DNA of 64,000 nt from Globodera rostochiensis. Taxonomy: Eukaryota; Nematoda; Chromadorea; Rhabditida; Heteroderidae. Positions 56,658 to 64,000 of the stretch are shown piece by piece. The notes beneath the pieces are model-generated. The model saw only the letters and a list, made by a program, of their open reading frames with translations. It had not been told where the DNA came from and did no database searches. Each line of letters starts with the position of its first letter. The stretch's first letter is position 1. The position numbers and the translations under genes are program-made. The stretch is from NCBI GenBank assembly GCA_018350325.1, contig JAEVLN010000004.1, forward strand, positions 2,790,001-2,854,000, given 5' to 3'.

Positions 56658-57491
56658 ATGTTTATTGGCACTTTCACTTTGTCTCTGTCCATCGCCGTGC
56701 TTTTCGCCCCGCTCGTCGTCCACTCGAAATACTGTGAAATTTTGGCCAACGTCGTGTCCAACACCAAAATGCCGTTTATGCTCACCATTGAGGTGACAAA
56801 AATCATTTAAAAAATAAAATCACTAAAACTTTATTAATGTTTAAGCTTCCAGACGGGCAGCAAACGGAACAAATTATATTCGACGAGCCTGGCGCTAAAA
56901 ATGTTATTGTAAGTCGAAATTTGAAACATTCGATCATTCGCTACCCGCGCAGTCACCAAAAAGAAAATTTGGAGAATTTCCTCTAAAAATCTGCGATCAT
57001 TTTTTAGTGATCAGTTTTGGGATTGCAAAATCTCCCAAAATTGTTGGGGAAACCGCGGGATTTTTGTCTCGGGAAACGGCGTTTTTCTGTGCTTTTGCTT
57101 CTTCTCTAATTAAAAAAACAATTTTCAGCTGAAAGGGCAAAACTGCGGCAGCAAACATTGGCGACTGAACACGTTTAGGCGAGTAAATTCGAATTTTGCA
57201 TATTTTGTCCAATTGTTTTGGCATTTTGCCTTATTTTAGGAGGGACGCCAACGGTCAATGGCAACTGGCGAAGGAAGTGAGAAAATTTTGCAAATTCAAA
57301 ATTCAATTTTTTGATAAATTTAGAGTCAGGCCAAGCTGGATGGCGCGGGTGGCCAAATGACGCTGAAGGTGGAGGACGCGTTGCAGCCACGCGTCGCCGG
57401 AAGGCTCGGCGTGTTCTGCGCGGAAAGTGCCATCTGCGGGGGAGGCCCGTCGTCGGGTAGTGCCACCAACGAATTGTCGCCGCGGGGGTGA
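56658..57491 (+). CDS. Secreted protein, tandem paralogue 1, function unknown
   Basis: Exons 56658-56792, 56846-56908, 57129-57178, 57240-57276 and 57324-57491 give 150 aa. Signal peptide: MFIGTFTLSLSIAVLFAPLV, cleavage expected near VHS. The mature part has YCEILANVVSNTKMPFMLTI, LPDGQQTEQIIF, LKGQNCGSKHWRLNTF, DANGQWQLAKE and LKVEDALQPRVAGRLGVFC, then a Gly/Ser-rich tail ending LSPRG. Three Cys positions are shared with paralogue 2. The intron 57179-57239 has a GC donor (TTTAG|gcgagt) and is absent from paralogue 2. No known domain recognised; in a plant parasite a host-directed secreted protein is possible but not shown. Confidence 0.85.
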
Positions 57492-57920
57492 AAGATTTGT
57501 TGGGAAGACGATCAAAGAGTCGTGCCGCCATAACACTTTCACACCAATTTTGTTAATTATTTATTTGTTTTTTGTCGTCTTTCTTTGATCTGTCGAGACG
57601 ATTTGTCAAGACGATTTCCTTTTCTTTCTTTCGCTCATTTCGTCGAATAAAAATAATAAATTCTTCCATTTTCTGGGGCATCCATCGCCCATTCTGCGGA
57701 CGGTGCGTAAATTCTAAAATTTGGTTCATTTTATCGGCGAGCTTTTCTTTCCGAAGCAATTTTATTTGATTTTGTTTTTTTTGGTAAAAATTCTTTAAAA
57801 TTTTCACAACTTGGACTTGGATTGGTTGGCGGTTTTTTGTAAATTGTTGACGTCGGTTCGGGTTTAAGCCGCTAATTCATTCAAATAAAATTGATGTTTA
57901 GCGCCGTATTCTTTCAAAAA
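57492..57920. other. Spacer between the tandem secreted paralogues
   Basis: AT-rich, no gene supported. TGATGTTTAG at 57892-57901 precedes the second ATG by 19 nt and may be a trans-splice acceptor. Confidence 0.45.
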
Positions 57921-58544
57921 ATGTTGTTTTTGGCCGCGATTGGTTTCTACGGCCTCCTCCTCGCTGTTGTGGAGACGGCCCCCCAGGGGCCTCCCCCGCC
58001 CCCTCCGGCATATTGCGAAATTCTGGCCAATGTCATTTCGGAAACGAAGACACCGTTTCTGTTCAAAATTGAGGCAAAAAAACACATTTTTATAAACAGC
58101 CGAACATTTTTCATTTTTTAGTTACCCCACGCACAACAAGTTGAACAGCTCATCTACGAAGGTCAAGGCGTTCAACGCGTAATTGTAATGCAAATTCTCA
58201 GCAACAATTAATTAATAAATTTAACCTCAAAATAAAATTAAAACGAGAAAAACGGCAAATTTCAGCTGAAAGGCATGAATTGTGCGACTGCCGACTGGCA
58301 ATTGAACACCTTCCAGCGCGACTCGGCCGGACAATGGCAATTGGCCAAGGCGGTATGACGCCAATTCACTTTTCAACTTTTGAATATTTCTTTTAATTTA
58401 CGAAATTTTATTTTATTCTTTAAGTCCAAAGCCAAAATTGACAGCGCCGGAGGCGAGATGGAGATCAAGGTGGACAACACGCTGCAACCGCGGATGTTCT
58501 CGCGCTACAAGGTGTCCTGTTCGGGACACCTTTTCTGTGGCTGA
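57921..58544 (+). CDS. Secreted protein, tandem paralogue 2, function unknown
   Basis: Exons 57921-58073, 58122-58184, 58266-58352 and 58425-58544 give 140 aa. Signal peptide: MLFLAAIGFYGLLLAVVETA, then a Pro run (QGPPPPPPA). The mature part parallels paralogue 1: YCEILANVISETKTPFLFKI, LPHAQQVEQLIYEG, LKGMNCATADWQLNTFQRDS, GQWQLAKASKAK, IKVDNTLQPRMFSRYKVSCS, ending HLFCG. The donor of intron 1 is GC (ATTGAG|gcaaaa), where paralogue 1 has GT (ATTGAG|gtgaca) at the identical place. Exon 3 corresponds to two exons of paralogue 1. Upstream in-frame ATGs exist but lie before the likely trans-splice acceptor. Tandem duplication is clear; function is not. Confidence 0.87.
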
Positions 58545-58766
58545 ACAGTGCAAACGCTTGTAGAAAAGATACTGTGAATAGCCGCATATGGATACTGTAT
58601 TTAGAATTACTGTAACTTTGTGCGTAGCACATAACCAATCAACAACCATACTTTTCATATGGAAAATTAAAACAATAAATTTAAAGTTTCAAATCCCGGC
58701 ACAAAATACGATCCGGACATTCCGGTTAGTTAAATAATAAATTCGTTGTGTCCCTTCACGCCCAAA

Positions 58767-61700
58767 TCATTCATTTTTGCGTTGATTTTCGCGCTTTCGT
58801 GCATAGAATTCAACACAGACAATGAAAACCTTGAAAAAATTAAATAAATTATAATTCAAAAAACAAAATAAAATCACTGAAAAAAGCAGTCCCATGGAGA
58901 GGATGACGAATAGCCCGGAAACGTTGTGCAAGTTCAGCGAAATTCGCTGCTGTTTCACTGAGGAGCCAACTCCATGGCATGAGGCCCCTCTAAATTTTGG
59001 GAGTTTTTTAATTTCCAAAAAAGTGCCAACTTTGAGCGCCACCATTTTGTCTTAAAAAAATTGTTAAACTAAAAAAATTGTGTCGAAAATTGCCGACTTT
59101 CTTCATTGCGATGATCCCGCGCTTTTGGTACAGCAAAATTTGACGTGAAAAAAGATCGGTCCACTCGGAATCTGAACGTCGTGAAACGAACCCTCACAAA
59201 GAAATCGACTGACCTACCGTAAGCTAATAAGTTTAGGCTTTGAGGAATACTGTAAGTCTAAGAAACCCTCACAAAGAAATCGACTGACCTACCGTAAGCT
59301 AATAAGTTTAGGCTTTGAGGAATACTGTAAGTCTAAGAAACCCTCATAAAGAAAACGACTGACCTACCGTAAGCTAGTAAGTTTAGGCTTTGAGGAATAC
59401 TGTAAGTCTAAGAAACCCTCACAAAGAAAACGACTGACCTACCGTAAGCTAATAAGTTTAGGCTTTAAGGAATACTGTAAGTCTAAGAAACCCTCATAAA
59501 GAAAACGACTGACCTACCGTAAGCTAGTAAGTTTAGGCTTTGAGGAATACTGTAAGTCTAAGAAACCCTCACAAAGAAAACGACTGACCTACCGTAAGCT
59601 AATAAGTTTAGGCTTTGAGGAATACTGTAAGTCTAAGAAACCCTCATAAAGAAAACGACTGACCTACCGTAAGCTAATAAGTTTAGGCTTTGAGGAATAC
59701 TGTAAGTATAAGAAACCTTCATAAAGAAAAGGACGGACTTCTTAGGCTTTGAGAATACTGTAAGTATAAGAAACCCTCACGAAGAAAACGACTGACCTAC
59801 CGTTTGCTAATAAGTTTAGGCTTTATGGAATACTGTAAGTATAAGAAACCCTCATAAAGAAAAGGACGGACTTCTTAGGCTTTTAGAATACTGTAAGTAT
59901 AAGAAACCCTCACGAAGAAAACGACTGACCTACCGTTTGCTAATAAGTTTAGGCTTTATGGAATACTGTAAGTATAAGAAACCCTCATAAAGAAAAGGAC
60001 GGACTTCTTAGGCTTTTAGAATACTGTAAGTATAAGAAACCCTCACGAAGAAAACGACTGACCTACCGTTTGCTAATAAGTTTAGGCTTTATGGAATACT
60101 GTAAGTATAAGAAACCCTCATAAAGAAAAGGACGGACTTCTTAGGCTTTTAGAATACTGTAAGTATAAGAAACCCTCACGAAGAAAACGACTGACCTACC
60201 GTAAGCTAATAAGCTTAAGCTTTTGAAGGATACTGTAAGTCCACGAAACCCTCATAAAGGAAACGACGGGTTTACTGTATGCTAATAAACTTAGGCTTTT
60301 GAGGGATACTGTAAGTCTACAAAACCCTCAAAAAGAATTGCCAAATTACAATAAATTTTTGGCATTTTCACCGACTTTTTTGCAGTGCGATGCCGTAACC
60401 TTTGGAGCCCAGCACGCCGCCAATTTGCGTGAGGTTGCAGTTCTGTTGCACTTCGTACTCCAACGAACTGGACTCCATCTGAAAAAACCCAAAAAGTCAT
60501 TGAAAAGCCCAAAATTTCGGAACCGAAATTTCCAAAATCATTACCAAATAGGCATACCGCTCGCGCAAAACCTTCTCCACGCCCTCGCGATTGTTGCGCA
60601 CGAACACATCGCCCATACGACGCATTCTGGCCCACATTTTGGCATGTGCCTCAATCTTCGACTCCTTAGATTTATTGTTTCGTTTTTTCTTTCTAAAATT
60701 CTTCTGGCATTAAAATTTTGTGCCTGAAAAAACTGCATTGTTGAGCCGCCGTTGATTGTGCCGTAGGAAATGTCACTTTGATTTGCCAAGTCGTCGATGT
60801 TTCGGATGGGAATGTGCGGGCGCGACACCGTCAACACAGCGGCCAAATTGGCGGTGTACGCACTGAAAAAGCGCAAATTTTACGGAGATCAGTGCCCTCC
60901 TCCCAGCTTTGGCCCCGTCCAACTCAATTTGACTCGTCAGAGCCGGTTGATTCTCGGCCAAAGAAAACAAATTTTTATGCCATCTTTTGAATTTAAATAT
61001 GCATAAATGGATCCAATGAATTTAATTATTCCGTATACGGCATTTCTGAGACCGTTCCAATTCGAATGGCGAGAATCGAAAGTGTAAATTTTAAAGATTT
61101 AATCATTCATATATTTTTAAATGGGAAAAGCGGCTGGGCCTTTGCCCCCCCCCCCCCCGCCAAAGGAACGGCTCATTTAAAATAAATAAATTGCATTAAT
61201 TTAAACAAAAAAATGCAAAAAGTTATACTGCGTCATGCGGGAATCGAACCCGCCCCTACTGCTTGGAAGGCAGCAATGCTACCACTGCACCAATGACGCC
61301 ATGCCCTTAAGCAAACTTTAATGCACCAAAACATAACTTTAAAAGGGGTTATTAGCACTTTAGCGCGCAGATTTCATCAGGAAATTGAATCAAAAAATGT
61401 GCAATTGAAAGAATTCATTTCAAAATTCGGTGTCACTTTTAATTTGGTCTTTTTCTCGACAGAATTATTTTCTAATAGCATTTCAACCATTTAACAAAGT
61501 GATGGAACCACCGATCAATCCAAAACATCGATCCTTCGCGCTATAAAACGGGTTTCACAACGCGCCCATTTAGGAGCAAAATGCTTCCCCAAGGGCATGG
61601 CGTCATTGGTGCAGTGGTAGCATTGCTGCCTTCCAAGCAGTAGGGGCGGGTTCGATTCCCGCATGACGCAGCACAACTTTTTGCACAATTTAACAACCAA

Positions 61701-64000
61701 TCCAAGCGCTACCTGACGATGACCAATGTGAACACCCACCAGGACCCGCCGAGCAATCTTAATATATATTTTTAAATCTTAATTTAAATAAAAATATTTT
61801 TTAAAGACCTCGTAGACACTGCCCGAGGGCCAAAATCGCATCCGCCCTTCAACATTGTGGACATCACATACCGAAAACAAACATTTTATTCGCTTCGGAG
61901 GCTGCTATGTCCCAGGGTTGATGATCCCATAAAAATATTTTGTTATTCCATTAAATCGGTTGAACTATGGTGGGTGGCGTAAATGCTGCATGGGCACTTA
62001 AACTAAGCACAAAAAAGCTCGGAATGGAACTAGAAGCATTGCTCTTGCTTGACTATGATTTGGTTGACTAACAAAACGTTGTGAACTCTTTAAACTTGTC
62101 CAAATGGACCACCGCATTAAATACGGCATAGCCCGGACCGGCCCGTCGCGTTGTTTAAATGAATGAAACTCACCAGAGTGTGTTCCAGAAGCTGTAATTG
62201 TTGGACAGTTGAATGCGCGTTGTCGTGCTTGCCTTATCGCCGCCGGCGCCCACCGTGGAAAATTGGGCTGCCGGATGGGGCTGATGGGCGGTGCAGCAGG
62301 AAAAGTTCAGATTCCATTCGTACGGAGTCACATTGGCCACCAGATACCTGATAGTGAGGGGGGGGGGAAATTAAATTTTAAATTTATTTTCGTAAATATA
62401 AACACAATTTAAGTGAAAGTGCCCGCCGTTTACATTCCAAAAGTGATGCCGCAAATGGACAGTAAAATGCACAGCCAAATTTCCAAAGACAGCGGATTCA
62501 GAAAGGAGAAAATGTCCTGAAATTTGAGCAATTCTTTCAGTGGAAACCTTTCGAATAAACGGTACTGTACCGGTTGATAGTCTTCCGGGATACGGTAGAG
62601 AACACTGATGCCCAGAGACAGAAAAGGCTTTGTGAAGTCCAGCTTGAAGCCCAACCAAATTTATATTATTAAGAAGAAGTCTAGCGTCTACACTTGCCAC
62701 TTCTGCGCGTCGAAAATTTGCCTGAAATCAATTTTTAAAATATTATTCTGTTGAAAATGCTAAAATAAAAATAATAAAAATAAACATTAATTACTCGCAC
62801 CGTTTTGTACAATTTCAAATTTGCCTCACCGTGAACGGTGCCATCACCATGTCCGCCTCGCCCCTCAACAACTCCCCGATCATGCCGTCCCAACTGTTGT
62901 TGCCGTTGTCTTTGCCGTATTTGTTGTCCTGGACCACGTGAATCTTTAAGTTTTAGGCAATTGTTAGAAATTAAAAAACTCTAAAAGTTTGGTTGGCTTT
63001 GAACATGCCGTGTAAGTGAACCCGAGGTCTTGGGCCAGTTCCGCCAACAAATCAATGCAAAAGCCTGCAAAATAAATATTTACAATTTAATTTAAATCAT
63101 TAGGAAGTTTCCTTAACGCATTTAATATCAATTTCTTTCATCACCTTCAAATTTGGCATTTTGTTGCTCATGCCCGTTTCTGCCTGTGTCAGTGCCACCG
63201 CCGTTGTCGTTGCTCGTCGTCCTCAACATCACATACGGTCTTTCCAGAATGGTTGTGACACGGAAGCGCGGCTTCAGCTCATTTGACACCTTTTAATTTG
63301 TGCCGTGCCGGATTTAATTTATTACACTTTTGGTGTATTTATTAATCATTTTAAAAAATTGATACAAATTATAAAACCTCCGAATTTTGCCTTACCTTCA
63401 CATTGCGACGAAGTTGCGCACGCGAGGCGTCGGACACATTGAGAATGGGCGTGGCGGCGGAACCCTCCCAATAGCCAATCTGCACAAATTGGGGGGGGGG
63501 GAGTTTAAACGCCGTATTCGGTCAATTTAAATTTCAAGTAATAATCAAATAATTAAATTTTATGGCTTTTAGTTGGGTAACTTAAAATATGTACAGTAAG
63601 CACATTCTTAGCTCAATGGAATGGGATACGGTAACGCCCACTCTTTGAAACGTACGGTAATGGTCCCCCCCCCCCCCACCTACGCACACACATCGTCAAT
63701 TTCCCCTGTGTAGCCAAGTAAGTTGATGCGGAATGTGAAGTTTGAATTGGCGCCATCGTGGTTAAGCCGACCCAATTTCCCGGTGAAGCCGTGCAAAGTG
63801 TTGGCGTACTGTTTCACTTGGCGCGCAATTTGAATGCCAAATTCGAACGGGCGATGCGCGTGTTGTCCGCTGGCACAACGCGCCGCCGTTGTTGGGCCGG
63901 ACGAAAAGAGCAAATTACGTGCTGAATTGTTGGCGCCGGAAGCAAAGGTTCGGGACAGCAAATAAACGGAATCGAAGAGGAAAGCGGCTTCAGACTGAGT
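58767..64000 (-). CDS. Ionotropic glutamate receptor, C-terminal part (5' end outside window)
   Basis: Ligand-gated cation channel of the AMPA/kainate type. Exons: 63692-64000 (partial), 63396-63479, 63145-63289, 63009-63064, 62830-62943, 62698-62721, 62434-62642, 62174-62347, 61809-61871, 61713-61757, 60724-60862, 60545-60664, 60376-60478, 59098-59171, 59031-59050, 58878-58989, 58767-58829. Ligand-binding S1: [48 protein letters not shown] (binding Arg kept). TM1 [18 protein letters not shown]; pore [20 protein letters not shown] with Lys at the Q/R site; TM3 [14 protein letters not shown]2 [13 protein letters not shown] and [12 protein letters not shown] (binding Ser/Thr and Glu kept), [14 protein letters not shown] motif; TM4 [17 protein letters not shown]; short basic tail ending QRKNE. 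Introns 62944-63008, 62643-62697 and 60665-60723 have GC donors. The intron before the pore exon ends in CG instead of AG. The orthologue is unresolved. Confidence 0.94.
59210..60334. repeat. Minisatellite array in a glutamate receptor intron
   Basis: Some 16 units. The first seven or eight are about 74 bp (CCCTCACAAAGAAAACGACT, GACCTACCGTAAGCTAATAA, GTTTAGGCTTTGAGGAATAC, TGTAAGTCTAAGAAA). From about 59715 a shortened unit of about 58 bp (containing AAGGACGGACTTCTTAGGC) alternates with the 74-bp unit, giving a higher-order repeat of about 132 bp. The array occupies most of the 1204-nt intron 59172-60375. Confidence 0.95.
61229..61299 (-). tRNA. tRNA-Gly (anticodon TCC)
   Basis: 71 nt. Acceptor stem GCGTCAT pairs perfectly with ATGACGC, discriminator A; D-loop GGTGCAGTGGTAGC holds the A box; anticodon loop CTTCCAA gives TCC; T arm GCGGGTTCGATTCCCGC holds the B box. 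Followed on its strand by GTATAACTTTTTGCA, a pol III T-run terminator. Lies in an intron of the glutamate receptor gene, co-oriented with it. Confidence 0.97.
61600..61670 (+). tRNA. tRNA-Gly (anticodon TCC), divergent second copy
   Basis: Identical 71-nt sequence to the copy at 61229-61299 but on the opposite strand, head to head, 300 bp apart. The identity continues into both flanks (GGGCATG before the 5' end; CAACTTTTTGCA after the 3' end), so this is a recent inverted duplication rather than independent genes. Antisense to the host receptor gene. Confidence 0.97.

Overview
The window is nuclear DNA of a nematode, most likely a plant-parasitic cyst nematode (Globodera/Heterodera group). 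The basis is: many short introns (about 34-70 nt) in compact genes, a classical nematode cuticle collagen, polypyrimidine-AG sites just upstream of start codons of the kind used for spliced-leader trans-splicing, AT-rich spacers with GC-rich exons, and an unusual number of GC-AG introns. In my hand-built gene models about 14 of about 160 introns start with GC. Enrichment of GC-AG introns has been reported for Globodera. The species call is inference. All exon models were spliced by eye for phase and homology, without transcripts.

Layout. 0.6-2.0 kb: cuticle collagen (-). 3.3-10.0 kb: three genes on the minus strand, namely a TPR protein of unknown function, a small coiled-coil protein and an RBBP5/SWD1-type WD40 subunit of the COMPASS H3K4 methyltransferase. 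10.4-18.0 kb: a full-length ABCA transporter (+), divergent from RBBP5. 18.3-20.4 kb: a 400-bp foldback element, a short Nanos-type zinc-finger gene (+) and a hAT-like MITE. 20.8-25.7 kb: a UTP6 gene whose last exons encode an FCF2 domain (-), and a TRA2-type SR splicing factor (-). 26.8-32.7 kb: a FERM-PTP protein of the PTPN14/21 type whose phosphatase domain has lost its catalytic residues (-). 32.7-36.5 kb: gene-poor, low-complexity DNA. 36.5-39.0 kb: TRAM translocon protein (-). 40.5-42.9 kb: tandem-repeat galectin with an N-terminal signal-peptide-like segment (+). 43.9-47.2 kb: ANKRD13C homologue (+). 51.5-52.5 kb: insulin-like peptide precursor (+). 55.9-58.5 kb: a tiny conserved-looking protein and two tandem secreted paralogues (+). 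58.8-64.0 kb: the C-terminal two thirds of an ionotropic glutamate receptor (-), running off the right end, with two divergent tRNA-Gly(TCC) genes in one intron and a 1.1-kb minisatellite in another.

The genes do not form one pathway; this is an ordinary gene-dense stretch carrying housekeeping genes (chromatin, rRNA processing, splicing, ER translocation) and neuronal or secreted genes. The most notable observations are the dead phosphatase, the UTP6-FCF2 joined reading frame, the GC-AG introns (including one homologous intron that is GT in one tandem paralogue and GC in the other), the lysine at the Q/R site of the glutamate receptor, the secreted galectin, and three introns filled by minisatellites.
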